64,000 bases of DNA from Nectonema munidae (GCA_030549495.1 JAUIRK010001037.1:1-64000), one strand, 5' to 3'; counted from the first letter of the stretch, positions 35,380 to 47,499 are shown. The notes: generated by a model not told the origin, from the sequence alone. Made by a program: numbers and translations.

Positions 35380-37179
35380 TCACACTTCCTCTCTAATTTT
35401 GAATTATGTCAAGTTCTCAGGAAAGTTCTAATTTTTCTTCAGCGAAGCGAGCACACGTTCTTCTTCTACTTCTTCTATTCATATTTCTGAAGAAATGGAT
35501 GATAATCTAGTAGCTCCGAACTCAACAGAGTATTCTTGGTCACCTCAACCTACTCTCAGGGGAAGAGTTGAAAGTTTGAACATCAGAGATTTTTCTCGTT
35601 TTTCTCCTGGTCCCCAGAAAAGATGTAAAAATTAGTCAAATGTTTTAAAAATTTTCAATTCATTCTTGACATCTGAAATTATTCAATACATATATAAGAT
35701 GACAATGCTAAAGCTAGAATATAATTATAAGTAAGTTCTTTTACAAAATTTTTTTTTTCTTATTTTGCACTTTTTTTAAGATCCAACACCCCTAAGCACT
35801 TGGAGTTCAAGTTCGCGATCCAAATGATAAAATCAGTCCTATTCGCTATATTCATAACTATATAATAACTTTATTCATTTTTTCCAAGTTTTGGACTCCT
35901 CATTCAGCCGTTACAGTAGGTGAAACTTGTCGCTTTCAGAGGAGGATGTCCCGTAAAAGTTTACGATCCTCACAAACCTGGTAGATATGGCATCAAATTT
36001 TATCATGTGACTCCAAGTGCTACTATTATATGATGCCTGAAATATATGTAATCTGGCTTACAGGATTCCTCTTATTTTTCTGGTTTATCAATTGTTAAAA
36101 GTTTGGTTGAAAAAAGCAAGGTCCCTCCAGTTTGTGGTCTTTACACTGACAGATTCTTTACATGGCACGAATTAGCCGTTTGGGCTCAAAGTAAGAAGAT
36201 ATCCGTCTGTGGAACAGTTATGGCCAACAAAAGATTTTTGCCAATAATTTTCAGACCGCCGTATCTAAAAGAACTAAACTTGAAGGAAAGTAAAAGTAGA
36301 ACAATTTACTCAAATTACGTCGCAATAAGTGCCTATGTTCCAAAAAGACACGCTCGCAGAAACTTTAAAGTAGTTTATATAATTTCTTCACAACACAAAA
36401 ATGAACAAATAAGCAACATCGCTTCTAAGCCTGAAAGTCTACTGTCTTATAACGAAAACAAAGACGGTGTTGAAACCAAACACGGTAAAAGCATATCATG
36501 CATACAAGCCAACCAGGAAATGGTCACTGGCTGTGTTTTGTAATTACCTTGATGTTTGTACCCTGAATAGTTGGGTAATTGTTAAATTAAATTCACCACG
36601 GGATTATCCAAAACACAAAGACAGTGGGCGTAAACTATTTATAAAGAAGCTTCCATTCACTTTAGCAGAAGAAAGTATGAAAGTTCGAGCTTCCATAATT
36701 GAAATACCAACAAGCATAAAGAATCTTTTATCTTTTTACGGATTTTCGCAAGTACAACCTCACACAAGCCAAGAACCTCTGAGTAAAAAAGAGCATCTCA
36801 TAATTTTTGTACTTCGATGAAAAATAAAACCACAAGACAATGCGAAAAGTGTAATGCCTTTTTATGTAAGCTACATTCCTCTGTATTGTGCCCTGATTGC
36901 AAGTAGACTAATTTCAAATAAAGTAATGTTTTTTTTACAAAAATCTTTAACATTTAAAACTCTTTAATTAACGCCATCTAAACAAAAAACCTACAAAATA
37001 ACTTTTTTTCATATAATTTTTTTTTCAGATTTATAAGCTTAATTTTTACTTTTTATGGAAAAATGAATTTAATCGAAAATTTATATCATTTTTGATATTG
37101 TTTGCTATTATCATATTTCAGGAAAAACTTGTTTGAAAAACTCTGGTGTAAAAAATGCATAAAGTCTGTAAAGCGAAGG
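35380..37179 (+). mobile_element. piggyBac DNA transposon, fairly complete but broken
   Basis: Transposase sense runs from about 35410 to 36905 on the plus strand. A TTAA at 37180-37183 follows an end that reads inward CCTTCGCTTTACAGAC, a plausible right terminus. No matching left terminus was found. The transposase is in at least five frame segments, so the copy is dead. It lies in the intron before the missing EGR-type carboxypeptidase segment. Confidence 0.7.
35410..36905 (+). pseudogene. piggyBac transposase with cysteine-rich tail
   Basis: The acidic and serine-rich N-terminus (STSSIHISEEMDD, ESLNIRDFSRFSPGPQ) ends at a stop near 35632. Then come GCPVKVYDPHKPGRYGIKFY (near 35960), KSKVPPVCGLYTDRFFTWHE (36109-36170, holding the DrFFT motif with a catalytic D), GTVMANKRFLP, TRKWSLAVFCNYLDVCTLN in the frame 36467-36820, and finally the zinc-binding tail QCEKCNAFLCKLHSSVLCPDC ending at 36905 (given here less its last K). 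Gaps and stops separate the blocks. The family has about 550-600 residues and most of it is represented. Confidence 0.85.
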
Positions 37180-37183
37180 TTAA

Positions 37184-38291
37184 TAACCTGTATAATCATT
37201 TCCGACTTGGTAGCCTCTAATTTTCCCACAAATATGCCACAATTTGAGAAACTGATCTAAATCCTTTCATGTCCTCTGTTGATGTATGGTACATGAATCA
37301 TGCTATTTAACATAATGATGACTTAGCTCTACTCTTTTATTTCTGTATGCTTTAGGTGCGACCCTCTTTTCCTTCGTTTTCTCATTTCAAAAAAATTGTT
37401 GCCAGCACTTTATGCAAGTAGCTCTTTCAATCAGATTCATCTTCGTACCTATCTTGAGCCTCTGCTTCCAATCTACGCTGCATCTTCCACATCCTTTTTG
37501 TTGAATATGGAGTTTTGTTTTTGTCGAATCCTTTTATATCTCCCTACAGGCATTCCAATGTTATACTGCTGTTTCATCAGTCATCTTCTTTAAATTTGTT
37601 TTATAGCTCAGGAGCTATTATTATAGACGCACAGGTAGCACTAAATATTTGTAATTATGGCGTAAATTGTAGAGTATTCAAAAAAGAGCGTCAGGTTGAG
37701 TATTTACGTAGCGTTAGGGAAAATTTAGATTGAAGATTGAAACGTTTAGGCTTTTAATATTTAAACGCTCATCATGCATGCTTGCTTTCATTTGAGATGT
37801 GTCATTCTTTTCGAGGAATTGGGAAAAATAGTTGGAAGGGGAATAAATTTCATGGATACGACACCGATGCTCAAAACACGATTCTTAGGTTTCGCGATTG
37901 CGAGGGTTAATCACGAATGCTAATTTGGTTAATCACGAGGAATATAGCACGAATGCTCTTTTCTTTTCAAGGCAGTAATAAAATGATGCTATATTTATTA
38001 ATCAAATTTAATCATTCGCTTTAATTAAAGGTGCGCCACTATTTCTAGTTCTTTTCATAAGATTTAAACTCAGTGTCCCCAAAAGATTAAACTCACATCC
38101 ATCAAACAATGCCTCTCTTACTAAATAACAAATTTAATATCGGAAAAATGTATCACGAGGCAAAAGTTCGAAAACCATGCATAAATACATAAACTGCCCT
38201 CATAGCTGAAATAGAATAAGAGTAGGATAAGAAAGTAGAGAAATTAGAATTGCAGAATCTGCAATGAATACAAAGAAAAAGAAAGAGTAAC
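37184..38291. other. Carboxypeptidase intron, nothing certain
   Basis: No recognised family on either strand. A minus-strand stretch near 37290-37190 (SVSQIVAYLWEN) was considered as the missing EGR-type exon but hits a stop. Confidence 0.4.
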
Positions 38292-38400
38292 CTGATCTAA
38301 GTTGTTATAAGCTCCGATGTTAAAGTCAAGCAAACTTCTTTTAAACTTTTTGTTTGATGTCACGTTGTAAGAAGTGCTTCCTTTCTCCAAATCTAAAATG
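38292..38400 (-). CDS. Zinc carboxypeptidase, pro-segment end and start of mature enzyme
   Basis: A 109-base exon after acceptor gtttcatag and before gttact. With the last two bases of the upstream exon it reads RILDLEKGSTSYNVTSN, then KKFKRSLLDFNIGAYNNLDQ. In the M14A family this is the hinge: the end of the activation peptide, a basic cleavage site (here KKFKR, inferred) and the first strand of the mature enzyme, usually written FNxxxYxxLxE. It starts in phase 2 and ends in phase 0. The phase match with the upstream exon and the family fit make the call firm despite the short length. Confidence 0.85.
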
Positions 38401-39908
38401 CTATGAAACAGATTTGTAGAGAGAGAAAAAAATTAATACTGATGTTAACTCATAAGTTTGAAAGCGTTGGCATTTCAAGGAGGAAAAATAATGGTGAATA
38501 AATTTCTTATATATATTTTAGGTATACACCAAATCACAATCTAAGTATAGAATAAAGAGGGGAGAAAAAAGAAATTGAATGATTATTATCTAATCTCAAT
38601 TTAAGGAAAGAGTTAATAAAGAACATTTAAAAAAGATTGCATTTGTAGGCGCCAGGCAGAAGTGCTAGAGATAGAAGCTTTGGGGATAGATCGAGTCAGG
38701 CTGGGTTGGAGATTCCAGATTACCTTCTCAAAAATTTTATACCATGTTGAATTGAAAACATAATGCGAGAAGTAATTAAAGTTCCTTCATCCGCCACTGA
38801 AGTGGATACTTTTAAGCAAAAAAAAATTGGCAAACTGATTTAAATGATATATTGTGATCAATTTTTAGTTCTAAATTTTTATTTTAACTTAAATTGTCTT
38901 TTTTTCATTGTAAATCGTCATTTTTAAAATTTGCTTTCAGCTATTACATGATACTAGTCTATTATGACATATTCAACTCGAATATTTAATTTTGTTTTAT
39001 ATCATTTTGCCTAATGACAATTTTTATCATTTTTATAATTCAAACACAGTAGAAAATTTGTCAAAATTTCAACTTCAAAAGTTGTATATTGATGGGCTAA
39101 TATTTAAAAGGAAAGAAAAACCAAGTTTTGATTTAAAACCTTGTTTCAAACTTTCAGTTGTTCCTTTGTTAAAATTTTTTATACGGAATCTTACCCGTTT
39201 ATTGAATATTTATAAAACACCAAAAAAAAATGAAATATTGGCTTGTGGTTGTTTTTAACTATAAAAATAAGAACACGCCTAGCTTTTTTAAGTTGAAAGC
39301 CAATTTAAAAAACACAATTGTGAATTAAGAAGACAAATTAGAATTTGAAAAAGACCATTTAGAAAAAATAGTAGACATAGTTTCCTCAGAATGCGATTTC
39401 TTTTGTTTCTCTGGCATTTGTCAGTTTTAGTGGTGTAACGAAGGTTTCCTCTCCTTTTTGAAGATGCAGGTGCAAAAAAGTCTTTCTGTCTTACTAAAAT
39501 TACTTTGATATTTCGAGTGGTAATTTCCTAAATAGTGGAACATATAAAATTTTTAACCTTGAAAAAATGGATGCAAATAAGTGCGCAAAATTTAATGGAA
39601 AAATAAGAATGATTATAAAAATATATGCACATCACAAGTATAACAAGTGTGTCCGACGGTCCTCTTATTAAACCGAGGGCTATTTTTCAAATGACAAAGG
39701 AGATTAGGCATCACTCTCTAGAGTTTATTTGTGACGCAAGTGTTCTTTACAAAGCATAAATATTCTTAGGAATTGAATGAGGGAAAGTAGGAGAATCGCT
39801 GGAATCAAGTACGATTTAATTTGGCAAACAGAAAAAAGTTCATAGAGCATTTTTAGTACTATAAAGTTTTCGTGCCAATGCAACTCTAAATAAATATAAA
39901 GGAATAAC
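38401..39908. other. Carboxypeptidase intron, nothing recognised
   Basis: A 1.5-kb intron between the two pro-segment exons. An 88-codon plus-strand frame at 38992-39258 resembles nothing I know. No transposon was identified. Confidence 0.45.
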
Positions 39909-40036
39909 CGAGATAAACTTCGATCAACACTGAAAGAGAGATTGAGATTTTTCAAGATCTGTGTGATCTCAGTTAACTGATTTTTTGGAATTGCCAACGT
40001 CCAGTAATCGTCATCAAAATTGGCCAAGTTGCGGAC
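39909..40036 (-). CDS. Zinc carboxypeptidase, activation peptide exon (Propep_M14)
   Basis: A 128-base exon after a strong acceptor (cactttttgccag) and before gttatt. It encodes VRNLANFDDDYWTLAIPK, then NQLTEITQILKNLNLSFS and VDRSLS. The aromatic DDDYW followed by a V/I-P-x-N strand and an amphipathic helix is the pattern of the procarboxypeptidase activation domain, which keeps the enzyme inactive until cleavage. Its last two bases join the next exon in phase. The upstream exon with the signal peptide was not found and should lie at higher coordinates. Confidence 0.88.
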
Positions 40037-42679
40037 CTGGCAAAAAGTGTGTATTATGATGATGCATAAATCAATTGAAGTTGAAGTGATAGAAACAGAG
40101 TAATACATTGGAGTAAGATCTGATGTTGTTGAGGAGAGAGGATTTTTCGAGAATTGTGCATACTTTTATAGAGCATAGCCAATGAGATCTAGGTAGATAT
40201 CAATAATGTAAACGATAGCAAGGATGAAAGTTTTGCCCAACCTATCCTAACAAATTAAGGATCATTTCCACTATTACTTTACACTTATAGCCTGCCAGTT
40301 TTTTCCTTTCAATTTTCATATTTTTGTTGAGTATGAAAATGGATTAGGTATTTAAAAAAGCGCCTACACTAACTTGGTTTTATAAATATGCTTTTTCGCT
40401 AAACATGTCAAATATTTAGAACGTTCATGGGCGAATTTCCTGCTATAAAAAAATCGATCTCACAACTTGCTATATCTCCTTGTTTATAATATTTATTATA
40501 AATTTTTCAAACAAAATATTTATTATGTAATGATATATTCTCATAACCTGTACTGTTGAACGCGGGTAAACACCTTGAGTGTTATCTCCAACCTGTATAT
40601 TTTACCCACAAAGAGTATAGCTTCAAAACTTGTACATTCGATCGACAATTTTTACTTCAAAAATAATTTTAAATTTATTAGAAAAACATTATACTGACCT
40701 ATACTACTGACCCATAAAAAGTAAAAATATATATTTATTTTCGACAGTTTTCTTTAACTATGACATTTTTAAATGTAAAAAACCATATTCTACCTTTGTA
40801 AATTTAAAATATTGAAAAAATAATATATAAACTCATCACGTTAATTATTGGAATTTTTTGAAACTAGATAAAATTTGACTGACCTCACATAAAAGCAGAT
40901 TTTGGAAAAATAAAAATATTTATTTGTATAACCTAGCCTATGTTAACCACAATGAGTATACCTTTCCAATGATACCATTTTCATTAAAAAGTATTCTTTA
41001 AATCTTCACATCACATAATTCACATACAACACATCACTTTACAGCTCCCCTCAAAAGGTGGTCCGTTTTTTTCCAAAAATTTAGACTAAATTCTTCGAAG
41101 TAAAGTCCATTTATTAAAATTTTTTAAAACTTTTGCAAAAATAAATTATTCTAGAGTATGTAGCAAACGATAAGCTTATAATGATATATATATCATGAAA
41201 AAGAATAATTGAAAAACAGTTTAATTCTTTCTGCAAATCAAACAAGTAAAAACTTTCAAAAAATCCTATTAGTATTAGTAGTAGTATTATTATTATTATA
41301 TATTACATAAACATTTCAACCAATCATATAGTTTTTATGAAATAAAACTGCAATTTCAAAGTTAAGGTTTTTTACTTTTAGGTAGAATTTTTGAAATGTG
41401 GCTTTCAATATGTATGTGAAATATTTTTTGAAAATTTTTATTTTAGGTATATTTTTTAGCATTTTACAATTTACACATTTAAATATATAATAAGGTCTGT
41501 CTCCCCGGAGGTCTTGCCAGACCTCTGATATAACTTCCCTAAACTTTTCTTAAGAAGAGGAGGCAAAAATATTGCAGGTAGTTGTACTTTATGATTGGTA
41601 ACCAGTTTCAGCCTACAAAAGTTAAATCTTCTAATGAAATATCAAAAGGGTTAGTGATTAAAAATATTTAAAATCTTACCTTGTTTTAGTAATTTATTAT
41701 TAAAATGAAATTGCCAAACAACGAGACAATGATGCTTACATATTTTTACTATTTTATTAATTGATTCAATGTACGTCTTTCAAGGAAATGAAATTGTCAA
41801 ACGAAAAACATCAGTTGTTTTCTGTCGAGTCACATCGTTCTAAACATTTTACTGTTTTTTGTCTATGCACAGATTATAAAAATGTTATAAATGTAGGAGA
41901 ATCATGCTGTTCTATTCTACGCCCCCATTTATTTCGAACCAAACTTATCATCCAGGCACTGCGATGAAGCAGTGGTCTAGAACAACAGTTAAGTAGAAAC
42001 AATTTTAGTTTACTTTATAAAAGCGTTTCATATCGCGATTTTTATTTTTATCAAATAATTTAAATAACTTATTGGAAATATAAACGCGGAGAAGTATAAA
42101 AATGTTGAGTAATAAATCTACCTTACGAGAAGCAAACAAAACAATACAAATTAAAAGTGCACTTCATGGTTAGACATTTCTGACAATACTAGAATTGCCA
42201 GATGTCCCGGTTTCACTTGACCACAAACCTCGTGGGATAAAAAGAAATCCTTGTTTTTCATTCACTAATCTTATGTGTTACAAAAGGAGTTTTTTTCTCT
42301 TTTTTATTATAAAATTCATTTTTTACGTACGAAGTGTTTTCATTATTTTTGGTAAAAATTGCTTCTTCACTTTATTCAATACCATTTTTCAGGGTTTGAT
42401 GAGGTAAAATCTCGCAACGCCACTCATACTTTACAGTGTAGGACAGAGTGAATGATTTTCACTGTGCGTTTGACACTTCTAAAAAGAAGTGTGCCTTGAT
42501 TTGATTTTTTGGACTATATTATTTCATGTCCATCGCGTTTTATTTCGGAAAAATTGCCTAGGGGACATTTGGTCTTTCAAGAATAAGTGCCAAATAATGT
42601 TATTAGGACATTTTTCTTTTTCTGGCGTTTAAATAAAGATTTACAAAACCAACTATACTTACATATTTTAAACTAGTTT
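40037..42679. other. Upstream carboxypeptidase intron or 5' flank, nothing recognised
   Basis: AT-rich sequence with a short TAG/TTA microsatellite at about 41273-41302 and a small foldback at about 41513-41529 (AGGTCTTGCCAGACCT). No signal-peptide exon or promoter could be recognised. Short frames look like chance. Confidence 0.4.
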
Positions 42680-43967
42680 GGTGGAACCTCTTTAATACGG
42701 CCACTGAAGTGCCTGCTCGTTTTTGACTGTATTTGAGGTGTAACCCGTATAGAGATGCAGGATTTTAAAGTTTTGAATAATCCCATGATCGAGGTTGTAA
42801 ATAAGAAGTTGTGTTGTGAGGAAGGGGGATTATTTAACTCCTGGTTAGGTTAATATCAAATGTATGACATGCCGAAGAAGTATTTTTCTTTTTATTATTT
42901 TTCATTTTCTTATCAAATTTTAAAAACCACTCATGAAAGATGTAACTTGTCATATATGATTTTTTGTTTTCAAACTCACCCAACATGTTGCAAGCTGAAA
43001 TAACCTTTCTTTAGATATTTTCCCGCTTGCACAGTCAGAAACAGTAACACTTCATCTGGCGAAACACGATAAAAAGCCGTGTTTCATCTATTCCATATAT
43101 CCTTTACTTTATTGCAATCACACAAGTCTACTTACTTTTTTTTCCCATCTAATATGAGAAGTATCTACAGTCTACACATGCTTTTTCTCTACAAATTTTA
43201 TTTAAATTCAATATTATGACGCGCTCTACCAACCCTTAGAACTTTTAAATCCATTTGTACAAGTTTTATTGCAAATTGTTTAGCTTTTTCTTGCAAAATT
43301 GTTCCCTAATTAGGGATATTGAGCCCGCATACTCGCTCAAGCCAATCAAAATTTAGTTTGTCATCTTTTTTTCTATTCAAAATATATCTAACTTGAATTC
43401 TATCTATTTTGTATAGTTTTGCTAATTGAGATTTTATCTATCTCAATTTCTAATAACACTTTCTAATAAGCTCACTTTTTTTTCAAATGTCAACTCAACA
43501 CGTGATTATTTGCAAATTTTTTTATCAGATATATAAAAACATGAAGTCTTCATATCATAATACTGATAAGAATGCTTCATATCATTCATAGGATAATAAG
43601 ATGTAACAAAGGTTAAAAAAAATTTATGTTCAGATTACCGATATTGTGAAATTTAGTCAAAACTAAAATGAGCTGACAAAAACAGTTATTATACAAGAAG
43701 ATATCCTAGCAAATAGTATGAAACTTATACTTAGCAGAAGTGATATCACATGTGAAAATTTAAACTTTGCTCGATTGCTTATAAATTTTAAAATTATTGT
43801 GAAATTTTTTTAAAAACACATGCCCATAAATACTTGTTTGAAAAACAGCATAAATACTTCAACGTCAAATTTTTCAAATTTCGTTAAGTCATATAGAAAA
43901 AGTATGTTAATTAAAAGAGGTTAATACAGACATTTTTATTATATGACCGTATTTAAGAGGTATTTCC
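42680..43967 (-). mobile_element. Internally deleted Tigger/pogo element
   Basis: The left end reads GGTGGAACCTCTTTAATACG (then GCCA) and the right end, inward, GGAAATACCTCTTAAATACG (then GTCA). ACCTCTTTAATACGG is the typical end of Tigger elements. Each end also has an inverted partner close by (near 42730-42750 and 43917-43936). On the minus strand at about 43512-43215 the N-terminal DNA-binding part of a Tigger transposase is visible. The catalytic DDE part is missing. Length is 1.29 kb against about 2.4 kb for intact family members. Confidence 0.8.
43215..43512 (-). pseudogene. Tigger transposase, N-terminal helix-turn-helix remnant
   Basis: Reads ELTFEKKVSLLE at the start (the CENP-B-type first helix) and, further on, NIP, a stop, then GTILQEKAKQFAIKLV, the second helix-turn-helix block usually read SGPMLQEKAKQFA. 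The stretch between has stops and at least one shift. The later DDE domain does not follow. Confidence 0.75.
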
Positions 43968-44509
43968 TTCATTTTAGACTACTAAAAAGTGATGGTAGTA
44001 TGAATAGAGAGGTTGCCGTAATTGAGAAATAAAATCGCATACAATAGAGTTAATTTTGTCAGTGTGTATGAAATGGATCTTATTGAAGAGGTGTGGACTG
44101 TAGGGGATCACCCGAACGAATCAATTAAATAAGTAATTAACGTTACTACATAACTATCTCATTTTAAAGTACAAATTTCCTTTTTAGCAATTTTAATTCC
44201 CCTACTTCTTAATGACTTTTTATTGAACTATAGGAACAAAAGATAGCATTCTAAATAAAATTAACTTCTCAGAGGATTATAGACAAAAAGTTACTTGGAG
44301 TAATTGATAGGTCTGTAAGTTAGGCATGCAAAGTTGATGAAATGTACTAACAGGAAGGCAGAAGAGACTAGATTTTCCAGTTTCAGCATCACAGCCGCAA
44401 CCAATCAATGAATGAATGAAACAATTTAGAAAAGACTTTTAAAAGACTTAATTAAAATAGTGATGATGATTAACAAGAAGAACAATTACGTAATATACAC
44501 GTATGAAAT
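43968..44509. other. Stretch without recognised features
   Basis: AT-rich; no coding sense or repeat identified. Confidence 0.4.
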
Positions 44510-44870
44510 TGTAAAAGGGGATTGATGGACTGCCGCAGCGAATTTCAAAGTGACACACGCACGAATATTCCTCGTCTATCTCAAAGACAAGCAAGCGATC
44601 AAGGTCGATCGGAAGAAAGAGTTAGAGATCAATCATGCATCGTCGATAAAAAGGAGGAGAAGACGACTTGGAAATGCATTCTACAACGAATAACAACGGT
44701 GCGCTCTTTTATGCGCAAATCCAAACAATCTTGGCAGAACGGAACAGCATTAGCTGCACCTGCAGCGGAGCAGTCATGTCATGGTGCTCATTTAGCAATT
44801 TCTTACTCAAAGCACCAATCAATCTCTCAATCTGCATGATGCGGTAAATGTGAGGAGAGAAGGAGGGCTT
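44510..44870. other. GC-richer block with a 105-codon open frame, unassigned
   Basis: This 360-base block is clearly richer in G and C than its surroundings. The plus strand is open for 105 codons from 44522 (serine- and glutamine-rich, e.g. RLSQRQASDQGRSEERVRD), without a family match. It could be a host exon, a 5' untranslated or promoter region (possibly of the minus-strand carboxypeptidase gene, whose first exon is unplaced), or chance. I favour regulatory or untranslated host DNA, weakly. Confidence 0.25.
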
Positions 44871-44924
44871 CTATTATATTCAAATCTATTGCGAACTTAA
44901 AAACCGTCATGAGATGGTTTTCTT

Positions 44925-45020
44925 CATGGACCACCAAAATAACATTGTGGACCCCTAATTTATAATATTTTGCCTGTGAACCCCCTGGGGGTCCATGTGG
45001 ACCCCGGTTGAGAAACGCTG
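44925..45020 (+). repeat. hAT right-end remnant
   Basis: Reads tggaccaccaaaataac, then ctgggggtccatgtggac and ccccggttgagaaacgctg. This is the phrase sequence and terminus of a ZBED5-like hAT right end, as at 63370-63400. No transposase or left end was found nearby, so it is a solo end or a miniature copy. Confidence 0.65.
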
Positions 45021-46440
45021 ATCCACATATTCAATTACCTAGTAGCAAACAACTATAAACTTACCAATAAACACCTAAAATACGAGAAAATTTTATCACT
45101 TGCCAAACGTACTTTTTATAATTTTTAACTGGAGAGATGTCCGTACACTGATCAAACGTCCACCATTAATCAATACTAAACAAGGTAATAGTAAAGAAGA
45201 AAAATTGTCAGTTTTTTTGAAATCCTGTCAGATTTCATAATTTTTAACGCTATTAAATGTATAGTACCTGAAAGGGTGCTGAATTTTGAAAAATGAGGCA
45301 ACAAAAAATTTTTGTAGTGTAATAAATACATAATTGGTCTTTCCAATCAAAAGAGTTCGTTACTAAAGATTGCATAAATCATACTGCTTATGAAAAGAGC
45401 TGATGATAAATCCCTTTAGGACTTTTGTTTTGTATCGATTACATTTTATTCTTGACAAATAAAAACTATAGAGATAGAAATACATTTTTTTCAAGAAATA
45501 AATTCACGAAAGAAGAATTATGTCAGTGCTTTGGATTCCATCTGTTGAATAGCTAAAAAGGTGAGCATGTAAGAATTCCAAATGTTTGCAAACTTATAGA
45601 AAAGATTCCTAAGTTGTCACTAATATCTTTTACGTTGTGCCAAGCTCCTTAAAATTCGGCGTTAAATATTTCCAGGTGAAGTTTCTTATAGCAAAAGAGA
45701 TAAGTGATTGCACAACTGAACATGACATGCAGTTTAGGATATTTTTAGATTATTAGGATATTTTAGGTTATATGAAGGTGTTTTAGAGCTCGTAAGCGAA
45801 ATATTGAAAAGTTTTTAAATTCTGGAATAAACCTAACTGCTATTGTCAAAATTTAGAAAAAGATGAAATTATTAACAAACCGAATTGGGTCACTTTGTTC
45901 GAGTGAATCAAAATCTTATCTATCTCACAATATTATAGAGCTGGACTGTAGGAAAAGAGTTTTATTACCAACATTTTATATATTTTAATTCAAAATTGTA
46001 ATCAAAAAATATTTCAAAACTTTTAAACTGAAAGAAGCAAAGTATCTGCACACAAGCTGCATTAGAAAACTTCGTATACGTTTTATGGGAGAGATCTCAA
46101 TCATCGCGTATAAACGAGAAACACGGAGATGAACCATGGAGAGTGTGAATGTATGCACAAAGAAATCAAAAAAGGAAATGATTGGAAAACGTTGTAAGCA
46201 AAGCTCGTTAATCTAAACAACACAAAAAGAATGATATTTAAAGTGTACATGTGTTATGTAATTGTCCAAAATATTCAAATATTTTTGTAAAATCGCGTTG
46301 ATAATAAAATAATAATAATAATAATGGAATTAGTCTTTCATTTTAACGTTTTTAGTTTCACAGAGGCCTAGTGGCTTCAGAACTAGCCCTTTTTCTGAGT
46401 AGCCATTTCTTAGAATAGACAAACGATCTAGCTTAGCTTC
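45021..46440. other. Stretch without recognised features
   Basis: AT-rich, with a TAA microsatellite at about 46305-46324. No coding sense. Confidence 0.4.
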
Positions 46441-46680
46441 AAGACAATGTGGTGCGCAAAGCTGCGGAAAAGAAAGTGAGTAGAGAGTTTTTGAGGATAA
46501 AGTGAGTGGAAAAAGAAGCAGAGGAAGGCAACGAAAGGGATGGAGATGGGCTAGAGGAGCGACTACAGAAGCTTGGACTCACAGAAGACGCCGTAATGGA
46601 CAGAGAGAAGTGAAGACAGCGGATCTCAGCCAAGTACATTAGAAATGTGACAATGGTTGACAAACACTACTAAAAGAATG
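46441..46680 (+). pseudogene. RTE-like LINE, 3' fragment
   Basis: The plus strand resembles 50200-50395 base by base in places. Translated sense includes LQKLGLTEDAVMDREK and QRISAKY, the end of the ORF2 of RTE-like LINEs. It is 5' truncated to about 240 bases and shifted. It represents an older copy of the family at 49.3-50.4 kb. Confidence 0.75.
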
Positions 46681-47000
46681 GCTTTTAAATTTTTTAGCAA
46701 GCTCGTTGAGAAGATCTAAAAGAGTCCGATGGTTCAAACATTGAGTTGAATAAAAATTAAGTTTGGGATTAAAATGACCTTTGGAAATAAAAGAAACAAC
46801 CTAAAAATAAAAGCCATTCTAACGCCCTTTCGAGTGCAGAATTCAAATATGAATCTTAGTTGATATAAAATTTCGATTGATTCAACTGTCGATATTAATG
46901 AGTTGACGGTTTCTCTAATTTGACCACTAAAAAGCCAAAATTTTAAAGCAAAAATCTGACACTTTATTAGTAAAAATATCTTACTAAATTGGTGTAATGC

Positions 47001-47065
47001 CATGGTTCCCAGCTCTCATAACCTTGTGAACCCTTATTTTTTATTAGCCCCAGGCGAACCCTATA
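47001..47065 (+). repeat. Possible hAT left-end remnant
   Basis: Reads catggttcccagctctcata, then accttgtgaaccc and the 'gcgaacccta' phrase. It resembles the left end of the hAT at 17966 (ggttcccaagctgggg). No partner end was found. Confidence 0.45.
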
Positions 47066-47209
47066 ATAATTTAACGCCAAAAAATATTGATTAGACATAA
47101 TAATCAAATAAGATGATATTTCTATTTATTTAAAAAGATTAATATAAAAAATGATTATAAAATCTTTCAAATAATTTGCAAGTTAATGATAATTCAAATA
47201 CCCCAATGT

Positions 47210-47495
47210 TGTAGTACAAAATCTCGGTTGAGAATCCGCGGATAATAGAAGCCTGTATTTGATGATTCAGATGTGATTTGTTCTTAATTTTTCCAAAGTA
47301 TAGGACAGTTGGAAATTTGCAAGTTAGCCTTGCGATTATTTAGTAAATGAAAGTAAGTGGTGATAATTTATTAAAATAAATGATAATGGTCTCTTTACAG
47401 TACAAAGGAGCGCAACTCGTATACGAATGGAGAACTATGCGAAACTACGCTTTGCACCATTGCAATAATGGGAAACAGGGAAAATATGAGCAAGG
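47210..47495. repeat. Diverged dispersed repeat, copy 1
   Basis: Two parts (47210-47330 and 47375-47495) match 48458-48580 and 48735-48852 in the same order and direction. Shared pieces include gtagtacaaaa, gagaatccgc, gtacaaaggagc and ctttgcaccat. The copies differ at roughly one base in seven. In the second part the minus strand keeps the same frame and stop in both copies (VYEL.SFVL), but amino-acid changes are frequent, so no selection is evident. Confidence 0.8.
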
Positions 47496-47499
47496 ATAG

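Noticed and set aside
37190-37300. Possible EGR-type exon of the carboxypeptidase on the minus strand (SVSQIVAYLWEN)
   Set aside because: The family-like frame ends at a stop right after the match; the frame that is open does not look like the family.
41513-41529. A terminator or RNA hairpin (AGGTCTTGCCAGACCT)
   Set aside because: A single short foldback in an animal intron without further context has no assignable role.
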